Virus record (IMG/VR): IMGVR_UViG_3300050821_003139
Location: 1 to 29,174 of that record
Length of the DNA: 29,174 bases
Source: a virus
Direction: 5' to 3' (one strand)
A program made the position numbers and the translations under genes. How positions within the stretch are numbered: the first letter of the stretch is position 1; each line of letters begins with the position of its first letter. The notes under the pieces are model-generated. The model was not told where the DNA came from, made no database searches, and saw only the letters and a list, made by a program, of their open reading frames with translations. Shown here one piece after another: positions 1 through 6,526 of this stretch.

Positions 1-554
1 ACCGCGCGTTTGCGGCGCTGCCCGAAATTGGCGATCAGCTCGTAAATGTCGCGCTCGTCGGTCAAGAGATAGCCGCCCTGGCGGGTGTCGCGCCAATGTC
101 TGATCTGGAATTGGCGCTCGTCGTAAAAGCCGGTTTCGAGATCCCAAGCGTAGGCGACGCACTCGGAATATTCGCCGTGGCGCGAGATTTCCTTGATGCC
201 GGAAGCGATGTTGCCCCAGCGCTGCGCGAGCGCCTCGGCGAGCCGGATCGATGGTCCCCTGATATCGGTCCCGCCGCGCGCGTACTGATAGACCGCGCCC
301 TTCGCGAGTGTCGGTCGGGTGCAATCGTTGAGGATCAAATCCATCGCGCGGGTCGCGTCGCGCGGATTGGCGCGGGCGATCATCATCCGCGCCTGGACTT
401 CCGCGACGGCGCGCTGGCTCTCGATCGAGACGATGCCGCCGGGCCGATCGGCGCCGGCGGAAATCTCGCCGGCGGCGAAGGGGTTCGCCTCGCGCGCCGG
501 CGTCGCAGTATCGCGCGCCGGCAATAGCCGGGGACGCGGTTCGGGTGCGGCCAT
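1..554 (-). CDS. Putative single-strand annealing (RecT-like) recombination protein, partial
   Basis: The reading frame is open for 184 codons and leaves the window at its left edge, so the C-terminus is not seen. It starts at ATG 554, with GGAAGG (564-569) nine bases upstream. After a low-complexity N-terminus of about 40 residues comes a conserved-looking block including ARANPRDATRAMD, GPSIRLAEALAQRWGN, AYAWDLETG and TDERDIYELIANFGQRRKRA. I recall this pattern from phage proteins, often annotated as hypothetical, that sit beside PD-(D/E)XK exonucleases and are thought to act as single-strand annealing proteins. It lies 64 bases downstream of such a nuclease in the same operon, which supports a Red/RecET-like pair. 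The annealing role is inferred from recall and context, not from a recognised catalytic motif. Confidence 0.6.
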   Translation of the reverse strand, partial: MAAPEPRPRLLPARDTATPAREANPFAAGEISAGADRPGGIVSIESQRAVAEVQARMMIARANPRDATRAMDLILNDCTRPTLAKGAVYQYARGGTDIRGPSIRLAEALAQRWGNIASGIKEISRHGEYSECVAYAWDLETGFYDERQFQIRHWRDTRQGGYLLTDERDIYELIANFGQRRKRA

Positions 555-618
555 ATTTCAAATCCTTCCGTTGGTCATTAACTTCCTCACGCAAACCGCC
601 AAAGGTGAAGTTCTGGTG

Positions 619-1479
619 TCATTTGCCGACGCCTCCCTCGCGACACCACGGCGTGCCAAACGCCCGGCAATATTTCGGGCTGCAGAGCGTGCAACTCGGA
701 TTGGCCACAAAGGCCCACGGGTCGCCCGGCTTAATGCCGCGCCCCTGGTCACCCTCGCGGAAGGTTTTGAGGTCGGCCGCGATATGCTTCAAGATAGACG
801 CCGCGGCGGTCTCGGCCTGATTTATTTCGGCGCTGACAACAACGGGGTCCGGCTGCGGTTTGTGCACTGACACGCTGCGGACAAAGTCGATATTGACGTG
901 CTGGATGTCGATCCCATTGGAGCGGCACAGCAACGAATAGGAGCCAAGCTGTGGGGCGAAACTGGCCGGCTGACGCTGGCCGGTTTTTAGATCGCGAATT
1001 GCATGGGGTTCACGGCAGACGAGATCGGTCTGGCCCGACAGCACGAGGCCCGGCTCGATTTCCGCCTCTAGGCGCTCCTCGACGATGACGGGGTCGACAA
1101 ACTGCGCGATCTTGTTCTCGTAGACTGCCACCATCGATGCGACCTGGCGCATCGCTTGGTTCTGGTTGTGCGTCACCCCGCTTGGGCCGTCAAATTCGAC
1201 CTCGCCTTGACGGAAGGACTCGGCGAGGTGATCGCGCGCGACGTCGAGCAAGACGCTGATCGGGGTCAGCGTGCCTGTCTGCGCCTTTTCGGTATAACCG
1301 TGGGCCACGGCGTGATGACATGTCGTGCCTTTAAGCGCACCGACGCCCGTGCGTGATCGCGGAAACCTGATCCCCAGCAGTGCCTCGATTTCGCGGCCGA
1401 TGGCGCTCGCCGCCCATCGTCGCGCGCATATTGCGTAATTGGTGGTGCCCGACGCGCGGATGACGGTCGGTTCGGTCAT
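619..1479 (-). CDS. PD-(D/E)XK nuclease, Cas4/RecB-like, with Fe-S cysteines
   Basis: This 286-residue protein is probably the DNA exonuclease of a phage recombination pair. The nuclease core is visible as GQTDLV (Asp152) followed by IRDLKTG (Asp163-X-Lys165), the (D/E)XK signature, with upstream acidic residues around 135-140. Cys18 in YAIC and the C-terminal Cys263-X2-Cys266-X4-Cys271 match the four-cysteine layout of Cas4/AddB-type 4Fe-4S nucleases. The start at ATG 1479 was chosen over a longer frame beginning at 1737 because it overlaps the stop of the preceding small gene (ATGA, 1476-1479) and begins where the protein starts to look conserved. It lies between a small helical protein and the putative annealing protein in a leftward operon. 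The fold is well supported; the exact substrate is inferred. Confidence 0.8.
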   Translation of the reverse strand: MTEPTVIRASGTTNYAICARRWAASAIGREIEALLGIRFPRSRTGVGALKGTTCHHAVAHGYTEKAQTGTLTPISVLLDVARDHLAESFRQGEVEFDGPSGVTHNQNQAMRQVASMVAVYENKIAQFVDPVIVEERLEAEIEPGLVLSGQTDLVCREPHAIRDLKTGQRQPASFAPQLGSYSLLCRSNGIDIQHVNIDFVRSVSVHKPQPDPVVVSAEINQAETAAASILKHIAADLKTFREGDQGRGIKPGDPWAFVANPSCTLCSPKYCRAFGTPWCREGGVGK

Positions 1480-1679
1480 CGCGCGCGCCCCACCAGTTCC
1501 TCGAGTTTCGTCACCGCGGTCCGCAGCCGGACCTCGCCGTTGCTCCGCTGGTACCAGGCGAGGACGACCTCGCGGCTTGCGGCGATTAGCTCGTCGCCGA
1601 GCTTGCGCGAGATCGAGCCGACGACGGCCGACTGCGCGATCGCGGTGCGGATTTCCGCGCGCTCGATCGGGTCCGCCAT
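1476..1679 (-). CDS. Small hypothetical protein (67 aa), recombination operon
   Basis: This 67-residue, mostly helical soluble protein begins MADPIERAEIRTAIAQ and ends TKLEELVGRAR. ATG 1679 is the preferred start because it overlaps the stop of the upstream gene (ATGA); ATG 1682 and a start at 1709 are possible. Its stop overlaps the nuclease start in the same way, so translation is probably coupled across the operon. I recognise no family. Position suggests an accessory of the recombination module, but nothing in the residues shows a function. Confidence 0.6.
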   Translation of the reverse strand: MADPIERAEIRTAIAQSAVVGSISRKLGDELIAASREVVLAWYQRSNGEVRLRTAVTKLEELVGRAR

Positions 1680-1828
1680 CATCGAATGATCGAATAAAGA
1701 CCGAACCAAAGAAGGCCCGAGACAACGCAGCAGACAATCAGCACGATCCTCGCTCGTCGCGATGCGAAGCCTTGCGGCCGGCCGCTCGCGGCGACGGTAT
1801 TGCGGACGTTATTCCAGCCCGGCGTCAT
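1679..1828 (-). CDS. Small single-pass membrane protein (49 aa)
   Basis: This 49-residue protein has a polar, basic N-terminus (MTPGWNNVRNTVAASGRPQG, then RRAR) followed by one hydrophobic segment (IVLIVCCVVSGLLWFGLYSI) that runs almost to the end. It should be a single-pass inner-membrane protein, probably with the positive N-terminus inside. ATG 1828 overlaps the stop of the upstream regulator and its own stop overlaps the next start, both by four bases, which is the main reason to treat it as a gene. No family is recognised. Small membrane proteins in early phage operons can have exclusion or toxic roles, but that is only a possibility here. Confidence 0.5.
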   Translation of the reverse strand: MTPGWNNVRNTVAASGRPQGFASRRARIVLIVCCVVSGLLWFGLYSIIR

Positions 1829-2202
1829 CACTTCGCTCCGCGCGACGATGAGCGCATGTCGACCGGCACGCCGCGCGCCATGATCCGCTCGACGGTTTTG
1901 CGGTTCGGGATGGCCGTTCCGTTGAACCAATTCGACAGGGTTTGCCGGCATACCCCGATATGCTCGGCGAATTTGTCGCGCGTTTCCCAGCCGCCGGTCT
2001 CAAAGAGCGCGAGCAGCTGGCGGACGCCGGGGTTGCTCGGAACGCCTCGCGGCGGCGGCCGGCGCATAGCTCTCGCCGGCACGAGCTTTAACCGGGCGTG
2101 ATGTGGAGCAAGAGGTTGGGCGATCCCTTGGCCGGGCGGCGCGTAAACCACCGACTCCGTGAGGTCAAAATTCGCGGCTTCTGCATTGCGTGATGCCTTC
2201 AC
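1828..2202 (-). CDS. XRE/Cro-type helix-turn-helix regulator
   Basis: This 124-residue protein has a C-terminal DNA-binding domain. Residues 61-110 read as an XRE-like helix bundle, with the helix-turn-helix in DKFAEHIGVCRQTLSNWFNG and a following IPNRKTVERIMARG helix. The first 50 residues are low in conserved features. The start is taken as GTG 2202, preceded by GAGGGG at about ten bases; an internal ATG at 2067 (Met46) would keep the whole HTH. It is the first gene of the leftward operon and faces the control region 2203-2837, so it probably autoregulates this operon and may repress the rightward genes. It lacks a LexA/CI-type protease domain. Repressor versus Cro-like role is not decided by the sequence. 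Confidence 0.7.
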   Translation of the reverse strand: MKASRNAEAANFDLTESVVYAPPGQGIAQPLAPHHARLKLVPARAMRRPPPRGVPSNPGVRQLLALFETGGWETRDKFAEHIGVCRQTLSNWFNGTAIPNRKTVERIMARGVPVDMRSSSRGAK

Positions 2203-2291
2203 GGTCTAAGCCCCTCGCGAATTTTTTTGTTTGTTGCGGACGCGCCGCCGGTGAACGCGGCGTGAATGTCCTGCGGGCTCCTCCGTGTGTC

Positions 2292-2321
2292 ATAAAAATT
2301 TCTTCCGACCGAATAAGTCAA
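2292..2321 (-). promoter_or_regulatory. Candidate leftward promoter
   Basis: On the minus strand, TTGACT (2316-2321) is followed after 18 bases by TTTTAT (2292-2297). This gives five of six matches at -35 and four of six at -10 to the sigma-70 consensus. It would produce a leader of about 85 bases before GTG 2202, containing a GC-rich hairpin (about 2245-2264). It is the best promoter-like match found upstream of the leftward operon. Confidence 0.4.
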
Positions 2322-2385
2322 CACGGAAAATTCGGGCGGCCGCGCAATGTTAAGAAAGTGAAAACCTAACACGTTTCAAAAACGC

Positions 2386-2396
2386 GATACTGTATC
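2386..2396. promoter_or_regulatory. Palindrome GATACTGTATC, candidate operator
   Basis: This is a perfect 5-base inverted repeat around a single central T in the AT-rich part of the control region, about 65 bases upstream of the candidate leftward -35 element. It lies between two direct copies of ATGTTAAG. Its symmetry fits binding by a dimeric HTH protein such as the adjacent regulator. A palindrome this short can arise by chance. Confidence 0.3.
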
Positions 2397-2677
2397 AGGC
2401 GGTTGCGCGATCTCATGTTAAGTAATTTTGATCGCGAAAAATTTTAGATACCAAACGGGCGCGCAGAAGCGCGGCTCGTCACTTTGGCGAAGGCGGATAA
2501 AAGGGGGGTTGACCGAGCTAGTTACCTGGGAAATTCTTTGCCCCTCAAACCGAGCGCGGCGGTAGGGGGCACCAGGATGGCTTCTTCAGCCGGTGATATT
2601 TTCCAAAAAGTTCGGGGCCGGGGGGCACCTACGAAACGGGTTGTCAATCCGAAAATTAACTATGCCGACTGCGACGA

Positions 2678-2833
2678 ATGCGCGCAAGCGTACAGAGCCG
2701 CCGATCACGGTCTGGTTACTTACTCCGTAAGCATTTTCGTAAGCATTCGCCCGGACATAGCGCGGTGAGCGCGACCGCGCCCGAAAGCCCCACCGCGCCA
2801 AAACTTAGCCGGCGCAAGCCGATGGCGGCGTGA
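2678..2833 (+). CDS. Possible small basic protein (51 aa), low support
   Basis: An ATG-started frame of 51 residues begins MRASVQSRRSRSG and ends SRRKPMAA, just before the DUF1376 gene. The direct repeat CGTAAGCATT falls inside it and gives an RKHF-RKHS duplication in the peptide. A shorter version from GTG 2765 (22 residues) shares the same end. There is no clear ribosome-binding site and no recognised domain, so the DNA may instead be purely regulatory. Confidence 0.2.
   Translation: MRASVQSRRSRSGYLLRKHFRKHSPGHSAVSATAPESPTAPKLSRRKPMAA
2726..2747 (+). repeat. Tandem 12-base-period repeat CGTAAGCATT
   Basis: CGTAAGCATT occurs at 2726-2735 and again at 2738-2747, a 12-base period that is close to one helical turn. 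Two adjacent sites on one face of the DNA would suit cooperative protein binding upstream of the first rightward gene, but the repeat also lies in a weakly supported ORF. Confidence 0.4.
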
Positions 2834-2837
2834 TGGG

Positions 2838-3464
2838 ATGGCGGCGCCTCTCGTCCCGCCCGATGTCTCGCTGCCCCGGCTTCCGTGGGTACCGATCCAC
2901 GGGATGCGCCTGTTCGACTCGACCTTCTTCGCCGTCGCGACGCCGGCCGAATTTCGCGCCGGGTTCTGCCTGTGGATCAAATCGTGGTCACAGTCACCGC
3001 CGGGAAGCCTGCCAAACAACGACCGCGAGCTGTGCCGTCTTGCAGAATTGGGCGGCGATCTCGGCGCGTGGAAAAAGGTGAAGCGGATGGCCCTACGCCA
3101 TTGGGAACGCTGCGATGACGGACGGCTTTATCATCCCGTCGTCGCCGAGCTTGTCATCGATAGCTGGCAGCAACTCGAAAGACGGCGGCAGCGCACCGAA
3201 AAGGCGACAACCGCATCATTGATCGCGCGAACTGGAAGTGACCGCCGAAAACGTAACGTTCAACGTGACGTTAACCACCTTGATCTTGATCTAGAACAGA
3301 CCCCCCCTAAATCCCCCCCGAGACGCGGGGGGGACCCTCTCGCCATGAACGGGGTTAGGGGTGCCCCGGCGCCGATCGACCCGAAAATCCTCGGCCACGC
3401 TGAGCCTTGCCATTGCGCCAATTGCGTGCGGTGGGCCGCTCTGCATCGCGGGGACAGACCATGA
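2838..3464 (+). CDS. DUF1376 family protein (replication-associated)
   Basis: This 208-residue protein carries a DUF1376 domain at about residues 15-115, recognisable from PWVPIHGMRLFDSTFFAVAT, a GFCLWIKSWSQSPPGSLPNN segment, and later WERCDDGRLYHPVVAE. DUF1376 proteins are common in phage early regions, often near replication genes; no biochemical activity is firmly known. The C-terminal third is low-complexity and basic, then ends in a CHCANC pair of cysteines. ATG 2838 is the first start after an in-frame stop at 2766 and has only a weak ribosome-binding site. The gene contains runs of seven C, seven C and seven G (3301-3333) that could form a hairpin. Its stop overlaps the HNH gene start (ATGA). 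Confidence 0.75.
   Translation: MAAPLVPPDVSLPRLPWVPIHGMRLFDSTFFAVATPAEFRAGFCLWIKSWSQSPPGSLPNNDRELCRLAELGGDLGAWKKVKRMALRHWERCDDGRLYHPVVAELVIDSWQQLERRRQRTEKATTASLIARTGSDRRKRNVQRDVNHLDLDLEQTPPKSPPRRGGDPLAMNGVRGAPAPIDPKILGHAEPCHCANCVRWAALHRGDRP
3301..3333 (+). repeat. C7/C7/G7 homopolymer runs with hairpin potential inside CDS
   Basis: Two runs of seven C (3301-3307, 3313-3319) and a run of seven G (3327-3333) lie close together in the DUF1376 gene. The second C run and the G run can pair as a 7-base stem around a 7-base loop. Such runs are prone to slippage in replication, translation and sequencing, so the reading frame downstream deserves care, although it stays open to the stop that overlaps the next gene. 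Confidence 0.5.
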
Positions 3465-4048
3465 AAACAATTCGCCGCAAGAAATGCAGCCGCTGTGGTT
3501 ACGAAGGTGACGAGGAAGCGTTTTTTCGTGGCAATAAAGAAGTTCGACGGAGTGGTCAGGTATACTTGACCACTCGCGCAATCTGCATTGGCTGCGAACT
3601 GTCAGCGCGGAACGATCCGACACCGGAAGCGCGTGCATTGCGGAAAGCCCGCAACAGCCTCGCTCATCACGCTGACAAATACGAAATGCCGCCAAAAGAC
3701 TTCGCCCGCCGCTACGGATGGGATGCGGAGCGCATGGCGCATGATCTAACTCACGCGCTCGAAAACACCTGCGTCTATTGCTGGGAGCCCTATGGCGCGA
3801 TGGCGCACGGTCTTGATGACATCACGCTCGACGTGATCGACCCGACAAAGGAGCCCTATTACCACACCAACGTTCAATGGTGCTGCCGGACCTGCAACCA
3901 AGAGAAGTCGACTTTGGCACCTGAAATTTGGGCGCGGCGACTGATCGAATGGAGACGGTGGCAGGAGTGGCATCGATCGATCGAAAAGGCGCCTTTACAT
4001 GGTCTCCCGCTTTTTTCACCTCAACCGGAGTTTCCATATGGACGGTGA
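3461..4048 (+). CDS. HNH-type endonuclease with N-terminal zinc finger
   Basis: This 195-residue protein has two cysteine-pair regions. An N-terminal finger uses Cys9/Cys12 and Cys42/Cys45. The C-terminal HNH-like fold uses Cys104-X2-Cys107 (CVYC) and WCCRTCNQEKS (Cys142-X2-Cys145), with the intervening ITLDVIDPTKEPYYHTNVQW being the usual beta-hairpin/Asn segment of HNH and endonuclease VII-like enzymes. The general-base position has Asp (LDVID) rather than the classic His, as in several phage HNH families. The start at ATG 3461 overlaps the DUF1376 stop by four bases and was chosen over a longer frame from 3407. It is likely a DNA endonuclease for recombination or processing; cutting specificity is unknown. 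Confidence 0.7.
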   Translation: MKTIRRKKCSRCGYEGDEEAFFRGNKEVRRSGQVYLTTRAICIGCELSARNDPTPEARALRKARNSLAHHADKYEMPPKDFARRYGWDAERMAHDLTHALENTCVYCWEPYGAMAHGLDDITLDVIDPTKEPYYHTNVQWCCRTCNQEKSTLAPEIWARRLIEWRRWQEWHRSIEKAPLHGLPLFSPQPEFPYGR

Positions 4049-4475
4049 TCACATCAACGTGGCGCTGCGCAGCTATGCCCAGCGCATCGAAAACCTGCAC
4101 GACGACCGCGACGCGGTGAACGGTGACATCCGCGAGGTCTATGCGGAAGCGAAGGAGGCGGGTTTCGACACCACGATCCTCCGCGAGATTGTCCGCGAAC
4201 GGCGGATGGAACCCGAGGCGCGCAAGTCGCGCTACCAGCTGTTGGACGAGTACCGTCACGCGTTGGGAATGCTGGTCGACACCCCGCTGGGCGAAGCCGC
4301 GATCGAGGCGGCCGCCAAGCCCAAGCCGTTCGCCGAGCAGCCGGTGAAACGCACGCGCGGCCGACCGCGCAAATCGTCTGCGGTCGATGACGCCCTTGCC
4401 GCGGCGCGCGCCCATCTGGGCGGCGACACCGAGCTATGGCGCGACCAAGCGGACGCGACGATCGGCACCGCGTGA
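4038..4475 (+). CDS. gapR: GapR/DUF2312 family DNA-binding protein with C-terminal AT-hook
   Basis: Residues 6-77 form a GapR (DUF2312) domain: a helical stretch NVALRSYAQRIENLHDDRD, then DIREVYAEAKEAGFDTTILR and an EYRHALG helix. In alphaproteobacteria GapR binds overtwisted, AT-rich DNA and supports replication and chromosome organisation. Unlike typical host GapR of about 90 residues, this 145-residue version continues into a Lys/Pro/Ala-rich linker and KRTRGRPRKS (104-113), a good match to an AT-hook (core GRP), followed by an acidic helical tail. ATG 4038 follows CCGGAG at about nine bases and overlaps the HNH gene by 11 bases. It probably organises or protects phage DNA during replication; the extra AT-hook role is inferred. 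Confidence 0.85.
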   Translation: MDGDHINVALRSYAQRIENLHDDRDAVNGDIREVYAEAKEAGFDTTILREIVRERRMEPEARKSRYQLLDEYRHALGMLVDTPLGEAAIEAAAKPKPFAEQPVKRTRGRPRKSSAVDDALAAARAHLGGDTELWRDQADATIGTA

Positions 4476-4509
4476 TGTTGCCGTTCGCCGCATAACGCGC
4501 GATGTCGGC

Positions 4510-4956
4510 ATGACCGCTGCCGCCGACCGCTTCCGCCTCACCGCGCCCGAACCGAGCGAGCGCGAGCTACACGAGGCGGTGGCGGACGCGCTTAACGCAC
4601 TTCTTTTGGACCCGGCGTTCTGGTGCGCCTATCCCGCTGGGGTGGTGCAACTGTCACCACAACAGGCCGCGGCCTATTCCCGCTTCGGTCTGAAAACCGG
4701 AATGCCGGACATCCTGATCTGGTGGAAAGGGATCTGGATCGTCGAGCTAAAGCGACGTGGCGGCCAATTATCGAGGACGCGGATCGTCAAGACCAAACAC
4801 GGCGCGTTGCGCGAGATCGTGGGGCAAGTCGAGCGGTTCGAACAACTGTGCAAGACCGGCGCGGTGCGCGATCTCTCGGTCTGCTACTCGGTCGACGACG
4901 TCCTCAACCAGCTTGGAGTCTGGGGCATCCCGTTGCGCGGGAGGATCGCCGCATGA
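4510..4956 (+). CDS. VRR-NUC domain nuclease (PD-(D/E)XK)
   Basis: This 148-residue protein has the compact VRR-NUC nuclease core: an N-terminal helix with a conserved Glu (ELHEAVADAL), GLKTGMPDILIWWKG with Asp67, then WIVELKRRGG with Glu79-X-Lys81, and a C-terminal helix with GQVERFEQLCKTGA. VRR-NUC domains cut branched or flapped DNA in repair and occur widely in phages as stand-alone proteins. ATG 4510 is the only sensible start; the 34-base gap after gapR has no clear ribosome-binding site. Together with the HNH and Cas4-like proteins it gives this phage three DNA nucleases outside the virion genes. Function in recombination intermediate processing is inferred. Confidence 0.8.
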   Translation: MTAAADRFRLTAPEPSERELHEAVADALNALLLDPAFWCAYPAGVVQLSPQQAAAYSRFGLKTGMPDILIWWKGIWIVELKRRGGQLSRTRIVKTKHGALREIVGQVERFEQLCKTGAVRDLSVCYSVDDVLNQLGVWGIPLRGRIAA

Positions 4957-4973
4957 GAACCGGAGGTATCGCC

Positions 4974-5129
4974 ATGCTCGGTTTAATTCTGCTAATTGCG
5001 GCCTTCGTCTTGGCCTTGATCGAGGCCTTTCAGCCGTGGCAACGGCCGTGGGGTCGGCCGCATCTCGGCTGGCTGGCGATCGCCTTGTGGCTGTTGGTGC
5101 AAATCTTGGCGACCGGCGGCTTGCGATGA
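4974..5129 (+). CDS. Small two-pass membrane protein (51 aa)
   Basis: The protein has two hydrophobic segments: LGLILLIAAFVLALIEAF at the N-terminus and LGWLAIALWLLVQILA near the C-terminus, joined by a short Trp/Pro/Arg-rich turn (QPWQRPWGRPH). ATG 4974 is preferred because GGAGG lies eight bases upstream; ATG 4953, which overlaps the previous stop, would add seven residues. The size and layout resemble many small phage membrane proteins of unknown role. It has no lysis partner nearby, so I do not call it a holin. Confidence 0.65.
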   Translation: MLGLILLIAAFVLALIEAFQPWQRPWGRPHLGWLAIALWLLVQILATGGLR

Positions 5130-6526
5130 TGATCGACACCCCTCGGGGTGCCGCAGCTCGAACAGTGGCAAATCCCGGTGCGCCGCCGGGTCAGCCTATG
5201 AAAAGCGCGGTCCTGGCGCACGCTGTCGCGAAGGCACTCGCGCACCCGCAACGGTTTTATTTGGGTGTCGACAGCTCGATTAACGACCTCACCGACCTCA
5301 TTCAAGGTCGCTACAATATCCAATTGAACAGTGGCAACTTCTACAAAGAACTCGAACAGGATTCGCGGCCCATCCTCGCGACCCTCAACCGCGCGCATAA
5401 GTTCGTTTTGGCCGATGACTTCAACGCTATCTCGACGCGGTGGATGGATCAGCCGCCACCGGTCTTAGAACAGCTTCTCGCGACCGCGCGCCTGCCGTTT
5501 GACCCTATGTGGATCGAGACGCGCTCGCGGGGCTTCCTGATGCAGTCTTTTGTCAGGAAGGAAGAACGCGGCAAATACCCGACGTTGGGCGGCGTCGAAT
5601 TGCCCGATTTCCGGTGCTCCACCGATGACGCCTGGTTTCAGGTGCAAATCTTCTATTGGAAAAGGGGCGACCAGCCCGTCATCGGGGCTTATCCGATGGC
5701 GACATTGTTCAGCCCGACCGGCATGAAAACCCGCGCCTTTAGAAATCCGATAGAAAGTTTCACCCAGGAGAAAACAAAGTACCGAGATATTCTGCATCAC
5801 GCCTTCGGGTATGACTATTTCCGCAAGCACAAGCGGCGCTACGCCGGCCTTTTGACTGACCTCGGCGACCATGTGCACTTTATTTCGATGCCGCCCGGTA
5901 ATTTTCATATTCACACGTGCATGGAAGCCGCGCGATATTTTGGTCACCTCGACGATATTCGGGTCACAAAAGCCTTTAGCGACTATTCCGATTGGGCGGT
6001 CGGGTCGGTCGGGCCGGGATTCCGCTTTAGCGCCGCCGTGCTCGCGATGCTGTCGACCCATATCGGCGGCGGTCCCTTGCTGAATTATCGCCCCGAGCGC
6101 GCGCCGCCGGTTTTCATCAGGGGCCGATACCTCCCGGCTTATGAGTTCAAGGTCGTCACGCTGACCCGCCCGATGTCCGCGCCGCGCCTGCTGCGCCGCG
6201 CGTTCCCGCCGCGCCTCGCGCACGCCGAGGGGATGCGCTGGCACGAGGTAGCGGGCGCGTGGCACCACCGGCGCGCGGCCAACGCGATTTGCGCGCAACA
6301 CCCGCGCGCCTGCCCGACCGCCGCCTGGGCCGCGCTCTACGGTGACGACGGCAAACGCCTCGGGGCCGATCAGCAGGCGTGCGAGGTCTGCCAGCGCAAA
6401 CGCTGGCGCATCGAGCAGCACCCGCGCGGCGACAAGAACCTCGGCATCGTCGAGAAGGGGTTCGAGGTCCGAGGCTCGCGTCACGCTCGATTGCCGCCCG
6501 ACCACCAGCAGGGGGCCAGCGCATGA
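5126..6526 (+). CDS. Conserved-type phage protein of unknown function (466 aa) with C-terminal Cys/His region
   Basis: This large soluble protein has no domain I can name with certainty. Visible features are an aromatic-rich central region (LLATARLPFDPMWIE, RCSTDDAWFQVQIFYWKRG) and a C-terminal segment with RWHEVAGAWHHRR, CAQHPRAC, CEVCQRKRW and HPRGDKNLGIVEKGFEV. That last pattern, a His/Cys cluster followed by RGD and V-K-x-F/Y-x-V, is one I recall from uncharacterised proteins of many phages and suggests a zinc-binding tail. ATG 5126 overlaps the previous stop; ATG 5129 and ATG 5198 (Met25, start of the denser sequence) are alternatives. The length and early-region position suggest a DNA- or host-directed role, but none is shown. 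Confidence 0.7.
   Translation: MMIDTPRGAAARTVANPGAPPGQPMKSAVLAHAVAKALAHPQRFYLGVDSSINDLTDLIQGRYNIQLNSGNFYKELEQDSRPILATLNRAHKFVLADDFNAISTRWMDQPPPVLEQLLATARLPFDPMWIETRSRGFLMQSFVRKEERGKYPTLGGVELPDFRCSTDDAWFQVQIFYWKRGDQPVIGAYPMATLFSPTGMKTRAFRNPIESFTQEKTKYRDILHHAFGYDYFRKHKRRYAGLLTDLGDHVHFISMPPGNFHIHTCMEAARYFGHLDDIRVTKAFSDYSDWAVGSVGPGFRFSAAVLAMLSTHIGGGPLLNYRPERAPPVFIRGRYLPAYEFKVVTLTRPMSAPRLLRRAFPPRLAHAEGMRWHEVAGAWHHRRAANAICAQHPRACPTAAWAALYGDDGKRLGADQQACEVCQRKRWRIEQHPRGDKNLGIVEKGFEVRGSRHARLPPDHQQGASA

Larger units (their letters stand above)
2203..2837. promoter_or_regulatory. Divergent control region between leftward and rightward arms
   Basis: These 635 bases separate the leftward recombination operon from the rightward early genes, and 2280-2460 is clearly more AT-rich than the flanking coding DNA. 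The region contains a candidate leftward promoter (2292-2321), the palindrome GATACTGTATC (2386-2396), two direct copies of ATGTTAAG (2347-2354 and 2415-2422), a TGTTA...TAACA imperfect inverted repeat around 2348-2371, and a 12-base-period repeat CGTAAGCATT (2726-2735, 2738-2747). No long convincing ORF is present; a short possible one is listed separately. It is the natural place for regulator binding, but no operator is proven by sequence alone. Confidence 0.6.

Noticed and set aside
2484-2768. 94-codon TTG-started ORF in the control region
   Set aside because: No ribosome-binding site, no recognisable pattern, and it crosses promoter-like and repeat elements.
4974-5129. Two-pass membrane protein as holin
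   Set aside because: Size fits, but there is no endolysin or spanin nearby and the gene lies in the early region.
5465-6505. Long minus-strand ORF (346 codons) opposite the 5126-6526 gene
   Set aside because: Arg/Ala/Gly-rich shadow of a high-GC coding strand; the plus-strand frame has better protein character and fits the overlaps of its neighbours.
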